Source of the DNA: a virus
Strand: one strand, 5' to 3'
DNA length: 64,000 bases
IMG/VR virus record: IMGVR_UViG_3300032235_000776
Coordinates: 27,959 to 91,958 of that record
Positions 18,918-29,900 of the stretch are shown here, piece by piece (position 1 is the first letter of the stretch; each line of letters opens with the position of its first letter). Below the pieces are notes generated by a model. It did no database searches and was not told the DNA's origin. It saw only the letters and a list, made by a program, of their open reading frames with translations. The translations under genes were made by a program, and so were the position numbers.

Positions 18918-18948
18918 TTGGAATACTGAGGTATTTTCCGTATCTTTA
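18918..18948 (+). promoter_or_regulatory. Candidate promoter within the cargo block
   Basis: TTG (18918-18920) and TATCTTTA (18941-18948) are exactly 20 bases apart. The -7 box differs from TAnnTTTG only at the last base. It gives a leader of about 40 bases before the ATG at 18994. The gap 18911-18993 otherwise holds only AT-rich sequence. Confidence 0.45.
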
Positions 18949-18993
18949 ATTATAATTATTTACCCATAAAAATAAATAATAAAAATTATTAAA

Positions 18994-20982
18994 ATGAATA
19001 AAGTAAAGGTGAAAATAAAGAAACTCCCTATTAGTAATCAGGGTTCACCAAATTTCAATGAAATGGCTTACCAATATACTAGTAGTAATCCTCTGTCTTT
19101 CAAAGACTTAAAGGATTCTACAAGAATGATTGGAGAGGATCAATATGAAATAGGAACTAATTATCCTACAGAAAAAGATCCAAAGAAAGCAAATATAGAA
19201 GCAGAAAAAGGAGAATTAATTCTCACCAAAGACTTTGAACTATATAAAATCAATGGTAAGTCCCATGCAAAAGGAGGTGCTCCATTGTCTGTAAACGAAG
19301 GAGACTTTATCTTTTCTAAAAAATTAGAAGGATCCGGTAAGGATTTTAATAAAATATTTGGTAATTTTGACGAGAAAAAAAAGTACTCATATGCAGATGT
19401 GGCATCACGATTCCTAAAAATGAATGACCACAAAGTTCTTTCTACAGATTCCAATCCTATTGATAGAAAAACTGGAGTTAGAATGTATGAGGATTACAAA
19501 GATAAATTAGGCATGTTAGCATTCTTACAAGAAGTATCAAAAGGTTTACCAAATGGAATTCCGGCAATTGCTGCTCCTATGATTGAGAGATTAACTCAAG
19601 CTCCTATGGGCATGCAACCACAAATGCCACAAGGACCAGTAGAAGGAATGCAACTTCCAATGATGGAAGGACAAGAACCTCCTATACAAGAAATGCCTAC
19701 TGCAGGTCAACAAATGATGAAAAGAGGCGGGCCAATTCTTAAAAAGTATGTAGATGGTGGTGGAGAACAAAAATTAACATCTCAAGAATGGGATAGTAAA
19801 TATTACAAACCTCTTATTCAGTATTTACAAAAAACTTATCCTAATCAACAATTTAATATTGGTAACCACGGTGACTATCAAAGATTAGTAACTAATACTC
19901 CTGAGACATATAATGTATTAAAGGACTATTACACAACTGATAAAATGAAAATTACCAATAAGGGTAGAAAAGCTTTAAAGGCGGCCGGTGTAAAAGATGC
20001 AGATAAAATTGAGTACTATTCTCAATTACCAGATACTTATAAAACAGATGATTTTATTAAAGATCAATTTGTAGACGAGTTAGCTGGTTATAGAGGTGCA
20101 AACTTTATTCCAGAAGAAATTGTAAAGGCCGAGGAACCAATGGTCTATAAACAACCAGAACAAGGTCCAGAATATAACGAATTAGAAAATCCTGACACAG
20201 GAGGAAAACCCGTAGTATCTAATTACAGAAACTTAGGATACAACACAAATGAAAATCTTGCAATGATGAATGCATTACAAGCTATGACTTCTATTCCTTA
20301 TTATGCCCCTACAAGAATGCAAAACTATGGTTTACAAGAAGGCATGGGCCTTGCATCTAACATTATGCCTTATAACTATCAATCATTAATTAATGAAGCC
20401 AATAGATCCGGTATGAGAGGATTTCAAGCAAACAATGCATTTGCTGGTAACCCAAATATTGCAGCAGCTCGTAATGCTATGATAGCAGGTCAACTAGGAG
20501 AACAAACCTCTAAGATTAAAGGAGAAGAATACAATCAAAATGCTAACTTGTATAATACTAACCAAATGCAACTTGCACAAATGGCTGGACTAATTGGTCA
20601 AGATAAAGAACAACAAGGTGACTTGTATAACACAAGAGTAGTTCAAGGTAGAGAAAATAAATGGGCAAATCAACAACTTGCTAATAAACAATTTATTCAA
20701 GAACTTGTAAATGCAAATAATAATAGAACACTTAGAAATACAGTAGACTATTTAATGCAATCTCGTGATCCAAATTATAGATTTGCAAATGCAGATTTAA
20801 TGTCTGGATTTAATCAATTTGCAGATCCATTCTCTTATGTAGGGTCTTCAACTCCCGACGCAACAGGTAGAACTTCTCAGTACATAAAAGATTTTAAAGC
20901 ACTTTCTGGAGCAGGCTTAGGATTGACTCCTGCTGATATAGCAAAAATATTAGGTAATAATTACAAAGACCAAACTCAATAA
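18994..20982 (+). CDS. crAss-like cargo/structural protein (662 aa)
   Basis: The N-terminal domain contains NIEAEKGELIL, then SHAKGGAPLSVNEGDFIF and KYSYADVASRF, a pattern I recognise from conserved crAss-like virion proteins of this position. A Met/Pro/Gln-rich linker (about 205-243) ends in a KRGG segment. The remainder is Asn/Gln-rich with helical repeats. The N-terminus is strongly basic (MNKVKVKIKKLP), like those of the preceding genes. It is preceded by its own candidate promoter and followed after two bases by the next gene. The probable role is as an internal head or ejected protein. No enzymatic motif is seen. Confidence 0.65.
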   Translation: MNKVKVKIKKLPISNQGSPNFNEMAYQYTSSNPLSFKDLKDSTRMIGEDQYEIGTNYPTEKDPKKANIEAEKGELILTKDFELYKINGKSHAKGGAPLSVNEGDFIFSKKLEGSGKDFNKIFGNFDEKKKYSYADVASRFLKMNDHKVLSTDSNPIDRKTGVRMYEDYKDKLGMLAFLQEVSKGLPNGIPAIAAPMIERLTQAPMGMQPQMPQGPVEGMQLPMMEGQEPPIQEMPTAGQQMMKRGGPILKKYVDGGGEQKLTSQEWDSKYYKPLIQYLQKTYPNQQFNIGNHGDYQRLVTNTPETYNVLKDYYTTDKMKITNKGRKALKAAGVKDADKIEYYSQLPDTYKTDDFIKDQFVDELAGYRGANFIPEEIVKAEEPMVYKQPEQGPEYNELENPDTGGKPVVSNYRNLGYNTNENLAMMNALQAMTSIPYYAPTRMQNYGLQEGMGLASNIMPYNYQSLINEANRSGMRGFQANNAFAGNPNIAAARNAMIAGQLGEQTSKIKGEEYNQNANLYNTNQMQLAQMAGLIGQDKEQQGDLYNTRVVQGRENKWANQQLANKQFIQELVNANNNRTLRNTVDYLMQSRDPNYRFANADLMSGFNQFADPFSYVGSSTPDATGRTSQYIKDFKALSGAGLGLTPADIAKILGNNYKDQTQ

Positions 20983-20984
20983 AA

Positions 20985-23972
20985 ATGGCATCATTCGTAC
21001 CACCTCAAGTAGATCATAATTTATATACACCAATTCTGCCACAGGATAATGTGATGCAGATATTTAGTTTGTTGGATCAAAAGCAACAATTTTATAATCA
21101 AGGTGTTAAAGCAGCTCAGACTAAAATATCTTCAATGCTATCTCTGGAAAAAGATGTTACATCTGAACCAGTAAAAAACATGGTAACTGATTTTAATACT
21201 AAAGCAAATGATCTAATTAAACAATATTCAAATCTTGATTTTTCATTACAGGGTAATGTACAGTTAATTGATAATATCTACGATCCATTATTAGATAATG
21301 AAGTATTTTTAAATGATTACACTGCTACTAAAAATTATAATACACAAGCTCAGAGAGCACTTAGTTACAAAGATTCAACAGATGAAAAAACCAGAAATCT
21401 TTTTAATCAAAAAAATCTTGACATACTAGATATTAAAAGACAAGATTTGGCAGGGGCAAAAACTGAAAAAGATATTAAAGTATATTCTGCTAGACTTGCA
21501 AATACTTCATATACACCATATTACGATTACAATGCTGAGTTAATGGGATATATGAAAGATAACAAGGATATGTTTGAAATGGTAAGAGATGAAAGATCCG
21601 GGGGAGTTATAATAAGTCATAAAAATGGACCACAAAGATATGAGTCCCTTAAATCTTTTGTGGATACTTATCTATCTGATAAAGCCAGAAATCAAATTGA
21701 AATTGAAGAAAGTGTGAATTTTGCAAATTCATTAAGATCTTCAGGATTAACTAAAGAACAATTTTTAAATCAAACTATAACAAATTCCAAAGAGTCTTTA
21801 GAACAAGAAACTCTTCAAAAACAAAAAGAAGTTGATCAAGTTTCTGATTTATTAAAGTCTTATCCTAAAACTAATTTAAATACTAAACAACAAGCTGAAG
21901 TAAATCAGTTAAATGAAATGCTTCAAAAGAGAACTAGCCTACTTGAAAAAAGTCAATCAGTACTTTCTAACTTTAATAACTTCATGCAAAAAGCTACAAA
22001 TGGTGAAGTAGAATTATCTAGATATTATGATGTAGCAGAAAATCTGGTAGTGACTGATAGTATAGAAAAGAAAATAAATAATCTGGCTTATGGTTTAGTT
22101 GGTCCGGAAAGTATTACTATAGCAAGTGATGTAGCATATTGGGAAGGTGTAAAAGAAAGTAGATTAATGAAAGATCTATTACATACAATTGATAATGATG
22201 CTATAAAAAATACTTTAGACGCTAAAAGATTACTTTTAGATGCAGCTAAAGAAGGATTAGTATGGGATCCTAAAACAGAAAGTTATTTACCATCTACATA
22301 TGGAATTACTCAAAGTTTTTATGGAGCATCAACAGCTGAACAAGGTGTAATAACTCCAACAACAACAGACTCTTATAACTCTTCTTTAGAAGAGATAAAT
22401 AATACTCAAAGAGATAATACTATAGAATCTACTATGAAAATAGTAGAGGCACAAGCTTTAGCAAAAAACACTCCTTTAAATAATAGTGAGTTATTATTAT
22501 TAAGAAAAGTAATTACTGAAAATCCTTTAAATACTTCTATTGTAGAGTTGTATAAAAAATATGCTAATGATCAGAGTATAAGATCAGTGTTAACTAAATC
22601 AGGAATAGGCCAAACTAAATTCTTAAAAAATAATTTAGGTGGAGTTTTATCGGGATTAGTTACAGATGCTGAAAATTATGTAAAAAATACTAGTAGAGAT
22701 CAATCTGGTAGTAACGCTGGTAATTATGATTTATTAAACAAAACTTTATCAGATCATTCTATTAAATCTAAAATGATTGATATTGAAAAAACAATTTTAG
22801 TAGATGCATTAAAAAAAGATGTCGAAGAATTTGAAAAACAATTTCCGGAATATAAAGGTAATTTAAAAGTTGATGAAAATGGAAAAATAGTTGTACTTGA
22901 TGAAGATAAAGAAAACGATATAAATCCTATTTTATACTCTCCAACTCCAGCTTATGAATTAGCTAATACAGCTTTAAATTTTTTATTTCCAAAAATACCA
23001 AAAAATACAACTCAAAAATTTAACGAATTCTTAAAAACTCAAAAAGGAGCACTCGGTAATGTTGGAAAATATATGCAAAATACAATTGCTTCTGAACAAG
23101 GTACATTTGATTGGTTAGCTCAAAATAAACAACTATATCTTAATAATCCGGAAAACTATCAATTAACTGAAGAAGAGTATAATATAAGTAACTATAAAAA
23201 AGATGCAGCAGCCTACTGGGACACTGAGTCTACAGAAAGAAATGTATTAAATAGTATTCAAGATCAGTTTTTACAAAGTATTGGCGATGAAAGATTTAAA
23301 CTTGGAAATAAAAACTTAATGTCTGTAGGTTCAAAAGTTATAGAAAGATCAGGATCTACAACTGTATACCCTACAATATCTTATTTAAGATATATTTTTG
23401 GATTAACAGATGCAGAAGGAAAAGCATTAGACATCGAAAGAACTGGAATAGTAGATGATGATAGTTTTGATAAAATGCTGACTGCAGTTTCAAAATATGG
23501 TGTTACTATAAAAACCCCGGGAACTAAAAACAAAAATTCTTTAAATATGCAAACGTATTTAAATGCTGGAAATATAATAGATTTGTCAAAATCTAATGCA
23601 GGTTCAACTGTAGATTTTAAATTAGCACAATCTTCAAATAAAAATAGTTACGCAGTTGAAGGAAAATTTAAATCAGAAGATGACTTTTTCTTTGATAGAT
23701 CATATTTTTATACTGCGGATCCAAATACTAACACTATAAAACCTTATTCTTCACAAGCTAATTATTATAAATTTGATTTAGCTCCTGGACAGTTGGATGA
23801 AAGTATTATTCCACCACTTAACGAAGGAATTGATACTCAGTTATTTTATAATCAAAAAAAGAATAATACAAATACAGTAAGTAATTTTATTAATTACTTA
23901 AAACAAAAAAATATATCTACTGATAAAATTAGTGGAGCAATAATTATGGATTATTTAATTTCACTAAAATAA
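20985..23972 (+). CDS. Large helical virion protein, unknown function (995 aa)
   Basis: Almost entirely helical and rich in Lys, Asn, Glu and Gln, with coiled-coil-like stretches at about 255-330 and 590-640. The N-terminus (FVPPQVDHNLYTPILPQDNV) resembles that of crAss-like genes located just before the giant virion proteins. There is no signal peptide, membrane span or catalytic motif. It starts two bases after the preceding stop in a TAAAAATGG context and ends one base before the next gene. It is best explained as an ejected or internal head protein. Confidence 0.6.
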   Translation: MASFVPPQVDHNLYTPILPQDNVMQIFSLLDQKQQFYNQGVKAAQTKISSMLSLEKDVTSEPVKNMVTDFNTKANDLIKQYSNLDFSLQGNVQLIDNIYDPLLDNEVFLNDYTATKNYNTQAQRALSYKDSTDEKTRNLFNQKNLDILDIKRQDLAGAKTEKDIKVYSARLANTSYTPYYDYNAELMGYMKDNKDMFEMVRDERSGGVIISHKNGPQRYESLKSFVDTYLSDKARNQIEIEESVNFANSLRSSGLTKEQFLNQTITNSKESLEQETLQKQKEVDQVSDLLKSYPKTNLNTKQQAEVNQLNEMLQKRTSLLEKSQSVLSNFNNFMQKATNGEVELSRYYDVAENLVVTDSIEKKINNLAYGLVGPESITIASDVAYWEGVKESRLMKDLLHTIDNDAIKNTLDAKRLLLDAAKEGLVWDPKTESYLPSTYGITQSFYGASTAEQGVITPTTTDSYNSSLEEINNTQRDNTIESTMKIVEAQALAKNTPLNNSELLLLRKVITENPLNTSIVELYKKYANDQSIRSVLTKSGIGQTKFLKNNLGGVLSGLVTDAENYVKNTSRDQSGSNAGNYDLLNKTLSDHSIKSKMIDIEKTILVDALKKDVEEFEKQFPEYKGNLKVDENGKIVVLDEDKENDINPILYSPTPAYELANTALNFLFPKIPKNTTQKFNEFLKTQKGALGNVGKYMQNTIASEQGTFDWLAQNKQLYLNNPENYQLTEEEYNISNYKKDAAAYWDTESTERNVLNSIQDQFLQSIGDERFKLGNKNLMSVGSKVIERSGSTTVYPTISYLRYIFGLTDAEGKALDIERTGIVDDDSFDKMLTAVSKYGVTIKTPGTKNKNSLNMQTYLNAGNIIDLSKSNAGSTVDFKLAQSSNKNSYAVEGKFKSEDDFFFDRSYFYTADPNTNTIKPYSSQANYYKFDLAPGQLDESIIPPLNEGIDTQLFYNQKKNNTNTVSNFINYLKQKNISTDKISGAIIMDYLISLK

Positions 23973-23973
23973 A

Positions 23974-26900
23974 ATGGATTTTTTAGAATTACCAAAAAAC
24001 AATTCAGGAATTGTAGAGTCAGCTGACAAAAAAGGTTTAGGGCTAAATGATATACTATCAAAACCTTTAACTAAAGAACAAATACTAAATAACCCTTATG
24101 CGGTTATACCTCTAAATAAAATAGAAGGGGTTGGTAGATATTTAAATTCAAGTACTTATAATAAATTAGGATTTTCATTTGATCCTGATTTAGATACTAA
24201 ATATTACAAAGAAACTCCTTGGTATAAGCAAGTAGGTAATGCTACTGGCCAATTTTTTGGACAAGCTGGTGCTGCTTTTGATGCTCAATTCTCAAAATTA
24301 GAACAAATAAAGGAAACATTTGGAACTACTGATGGTGACTACTTAAAAGATGCATTTCAAGCTTCTGAGGATTTAAGAGAGAAGTATCCCGTATTTAAAT
24401 CTTCAAATGAAACTTATGGTATACTAGGTTATATTCCTTTTGTAGGAGATTCATTTTCAAAATGGACAAATTTTATTCCTAATTTAGGTTTTACTGCCGG
24501 TACATTAGGAGGTGTATTTTTAGAAAATGCAGTTGCAACTGCAATTATTGAAGCTACAACTGGTGGATTGGGTACACCATTAGCTACAAGTAAATGGGTA
24601 AAAGACTTATATAGTGGAATTAAATCTATTAAAAGTTTTAATGACATTAAAAAAATGGCGACTTTCGCTAAGGTTGGAGAAGGAATATATGAAGCTGAAA
24701 AAGTATTAGGAAGTGCAGGTAATATTGTTAGGGGAGTAGAAGCAATTAAAGCAGGTAAATCTCTTAAAGGATCCTTACACTCTATATATGGAAGTTATCA
24801 ATTATATTCATCTGCAGCTGCAGAAGCATTAATTGAAAATGCTAACTCAGTAGGTGAAGTTATGAAAGATTTTAAAACTGACTTCATTGATAAAAACGGA
24901 AGAGAACCAAATGGAGAAGAACTTGCAAGAATGCAAGAATCTGCAGAAGGTTTAATATTACCATCTTCACTTGGTAATATAGGTATTTTAATGGCCTCTA
25001 ACGCATTACAAGAAATGAATGCGTTTAAAGCCGGTAAATCATTATCATCATTTGCAATATCAGGTAGTGGTAAAGTTGGAGAAGCAGTTGGTAAAAAAGT
25101 AATATTTGATAAAACTACTGGGTTATATAGAGATAGATTAGCAAGTGAAATTACAAAGGGTAAATGGCTATCAGCTGGTAGATTTTTATTAGGAGTTGGT
25201 TCAGAAGGTTTAGAAGAATCTGCACAAGGAGTAGTAGCAGAGGCTACAAAGAATTATTTTAAAGCAAAGTATTATAATAAACCAATTGGTTGGACCGATG
25301 CTCTTGGACAAGGTTTTGCATATGCAGCATCTGATCAAGGTATGGAAGAATTTTGGGCCGGTGTAGTAACAGGTGGATTATTTTCTGGAGGAGGTAAAGC
25401 AATTAATCAGTATCAATTTAGAAAAGATGAAAAAGCTTTATTTAAAAAAACTGGAAAAACAATTGATCAGTTAGCTCAAGATGAAAGAAAAGATCTTAAT
25501 GAAGAAGTAATACCACTTTTAAAATATAGTTTAGCTACATCTCAATCTTCTGAAAATGTAAAAGTACAAACTGTTGTACAACAAAAAATGAATGAAGCCT
25601 ATTCTCAAGGAAAACAACTTCAAGGAGATATATACAGAGGACAAGGTTTAAATAAAGCAATGTTTACTGCTAAGTATTATGGAAAAGATCAAGAGTTATT
25701 AAATCACTACAAAGAGTTAAATAAACTTGAAAGAAGTGATTTAGCAAAGTATTTAAATGTAGAAGAAAATCAACTAGCTTCACCAGAAGAGTTTGAAGAA
25801 ACTATAAAAGACCTAGAATTTTTATCAGCCAGTATAGATAGAGCAGCAAAAAAAGTACCTAACCCTGGAAAGAAAGTCAATATTTCAGATCCTAAATATG
25901 CAAATATGGATCCTAAAGAAATGCAAGAAGCTTACATAAAAGACAGTGTAATGTTTGAAGCATGGCAAGGTGCTCAAGAATTATTGGTGGCTCAAGAGTT
26001 TCTTCTTTATAAAACAAAAAACAAATATAAAAATCTAAAATTAGATTTAGAATCTACTAATGTATCTTTAGATCTGTTAGCAGCTGTAATGTCTAGAGAT
26101 GATGAGACTTCTGCTTTACAGAAAAAGTTATTTTTCTTACAAACAAGGTTAGAAGAAACAGATGAAAAACTTAAGACGCAAAAAAACAAAAAAGAACTTA
26201 AAAATTTAAAAACTGATAAAGAAGAACTTACAAAAGAAATAGATGAAATAAAGGAAAAAGTAAAAGGTGATCTTCCAAGTAATCCAACAATAAATTACAT
26301 TACTGAATTAACAAAAAGAATACAAGAAAAAACTCAATCTTTACAATCTCTTAAAGAAGCTGAAAAAACAAAAGATCCTTTATATACACAGTATTTAGAA
26401 GAAATAAGAAATCTACAAGAAGAATTTTTAATTGTAGCAGATGAACGTTTAAGTCAAGAAGAAAAACTTACTAGAATTAATGAATTAAGACCAGACGATA
26501 AAAAGTTTAAATTTAACAGAGAGGACTTACTTAGAGAAAGTAATGTAAATAATCTTAATGATGTAATTAATGCATTTGATCTTCTAGGTGAATTAAAAGA
26601 AACTATAGATTATTCTGAAGATGTAATTGGAAACCTTAGTTCTCCAGAAAAAATGCAAAAATATGGTGCATTAATGTTTGATAGAATCTATAGAGCTAGA
26701 AAAGAATTATTCAGTAATATATTAGCAGGAAAAACATCTGAAGATATAGAGGAAGAAGATGAAATTATATCTGAAACAGAAGTAAAAGAAAAAACTAAAG
26801 AAAAAAAGAAAGCCCCTTTTAAACCAGGTAATAAAGTTATTTATCAGGAAAAAGAATATACTCTTGATAAAATAGAATTTAAAGATGGTGAAAGCACTTA

Positions 26901-29900
26901 TATCTTAAAGGATGAAAAAGATAATGTAGTAAGAGTAACTGATGCTAGTGAACTTAGTACGGTAGAGGATAAAGAAAAACTTTCAGATATAGAAAGTTTA
27001 GTTATTACAGAAGAAAATTATAATAATTGGAGTAATGTTAGAGATAGATCTGATTATGATGCTTTTGTAGAGCAAGTCAAATATACTCTAGGTCAATTTG
27101 ATAAGGTACAAGATAAGTCTAAGATAACTCCAGAGACTGTAGAAGAAATGCTTTCATCAGTAAAAGCATTCTCTAATAAAGCAATTAGAGACAAAGTTAT
27201 TCCTTTAATTGTTGCAAAGTATGGTGCAAAAGAAACTTCTGTAGAAGAAGAATTAGTCACTTTAGAAAAACAACCTATTGAGACTAAAGAAGAACTTTCT
27301 CAAGAAGAGAAAATGCATAATGAGATTTTGTCCGCTCTTGCAAATGCTTTAGATGAAGCAGCTTTTACTGGAGCAAGAAAGTTGACAGAAGAAGAAAAAG
27401 CACTTGAACAAGAAATTATAAAAACTATTCAAGCTAAATATGGAATAAAAGAAAAAACCCCAGAACAAAAACTTAACTTCTTAAATAATAACGAGGGAAG
27501 GGTAGTTAAAATAAATGGCATCCAAGGTGTACTTACAAAAGTAAATGAAAATCTTTTTGAATTAGAGACTCCTAATAGAATTTATGAATTAAGTCCGGAA
27601 GATATAAAAACTTTTGAGCAAGGTTCAAAACCAAAATCATTGGCTAAGTATAAAGTTAAGAATGTAACTGAAACTGAAGTAGTTGTAAATGATGTTAAGT
27701 ACAAAATTAATACAGATACTAAAGGAAACATTATATCATTATCTCCTGAAAACAAACCAACTCAGGAAATTAAAAATGAAAAATTATTAATTGCAGTAGA
27801 GATTGAAAGAAACAAAAAGAAAGTAGCAGATACTACTAAAACAAATCAAAGAGTAGATAAATTAGAGAGTTTATATCCTACTTTAAATAAAATGCTGGAT
27901 AAGATGTGGGATGTAAATATGACTGATACTATTGCAGTTGCTCTAGATAAGTTATATGACAATAAACCTATAACTGAATCTGAAGCATTACAAACTGCTA
28001 TTTGGTTAAAAGATGTATTTGAAAGAATTGCAGAATTTATTAAACCAAGTAATACTAAAGAAGAAAATGATGTAATTCTAGAGGCCTATAACATAGCTGA
28101 GGGTATAAACTCTTTGCTTTATGATAATAATAATATTACAACCAATTATGAAGAAAACAGTAAAACAGCAACAGATGTTGAAGAAGTTAAAAGTAATGTC
28201 TCTACCAAAAGAGATCCTTCAAGAAATCGACGCAAAAATAAAGTAGAAGAAACTACTGAAAAAGAAAAAGGACAGAAAGAAAAACTAATTGAATCCTTAA
28301 AACAAGCTAAGGAGTTAGTAAGTAAAATAAAAGACCTCAAGGTAGATCTTAAAGAAATATTTACACTTATTAAAAAGAGAAGCTATAATAGTTGGAAAAA
28401 TAGTTTGGACTCTGATAAATTAACTTTGGATTTAGAAGACGTAGCTTTACCTTGGAATGACCAAGCTGCTAATGACATAGAAATAACTAAGTATTTAATA
28501 AACAGATACATAGAAACTGAGTTAAATATGTTAGGAGAATCTGGCTTAGGAGAAAAGAAAGAAGAAGAAGTTATTAAAACCGAACCTGGAAATTCTGGAA
28601 ACTTAAATGTTTCAGATGCTTTAGAAACTTTAGATCCGGTATCTAAAGAAGATGAAAAAGAACCTATAAAAACAAAGGAAGATTTTATCCTAGAGCTCGC
28701 TCAAAAAATTGCAGATAAAATAGGCCAAGGTAAAAAGTATAGATTTACTAAAGTAGAAAAAGAATTCTATGAAAATAACAAGAATGAAATTAACTATTTA
28801 GTAGAGCAACTTACAAATCCGGTAATTGAATCAAAAGAAGAAGAAATAACTAAAGAATCATTTATAGATTTATTTAACAAGTTACTTTTAATCTCTGGAA
28901 AAAGCATAGATAAAGATAGTAACCCTATTTATAGTATTCTAAGAAGAATAAAATTTTCTATTGCAGACTCCTGGTTTAAATTTAAAACTAAAGAAGTATC
29001 TTATAACCTTAAGAAAGTATTAGAAAAATTATCAAAGACTTATACTAATGTAACCTTTAATAACATTCCTAAGAAATACTTTTCAAAAGGAGAAGAAACA
29101 CAAGGAGCAGAAACTTATGTAAATAGAATAGTAAATAAAAATGTACAAAAAGAATATGATGAATTTAAATTATTTGAACATCAGCATTCTTTACATTTAG
29201 ATATTACTAAAGAAAATACAGAAGCCATTATGAATATATTAATGGACTTTGCAAATAACAATGATGTGTACATACTTATTGGTAGTGCTTACAATATTGC
29301 TCGTCCAGATAATATAAGAATTTATTCTAAAGGAGAAAAAATCTCAACAGAAAAATTGGATGAGTTATTAAGTAGATTTACTACCCTAACAAGTAGCACA
29401 ATAGATAATCCAGTTATTAATGATATTCAATATGAAAGACTACCAAGTACTCAAGAATTAATTGATTTTTTAAAGACTGTAGATGAGGATATTAAAGAAC
29501 AAATACTTAATTACTTAGGTCTTTATGAAAAAGACAGAGACTTTTTAAAGAAGGGATCCCGTAAAGACTATAAAAACGGACTATCATTAAACTCATTAGC
29601 ATCTGCTAAAATACTAGTAAAAGCCTATAACAAGTTTAAACAAACCGGTAAACTTAATAATAGAGATATTATAGAACCAGTTATTAAACAACAACTTAAA
29701 AAAGCAGCTTTCTATGGTGAGGTATCTGATCTTTATAATGAGTTATTAAGTAATGACATATTTAAACAAATCAGTAATACTGACTACTTTAAATCTTTAG
29801 TAGAAGAAGCAAAAGCTAAAATGGATAAATTATCCGTGTTTAATTTTGCAAATCGCACACTATCTATAGGCACTGTTCTTTATGATAAAGACAATGAATA

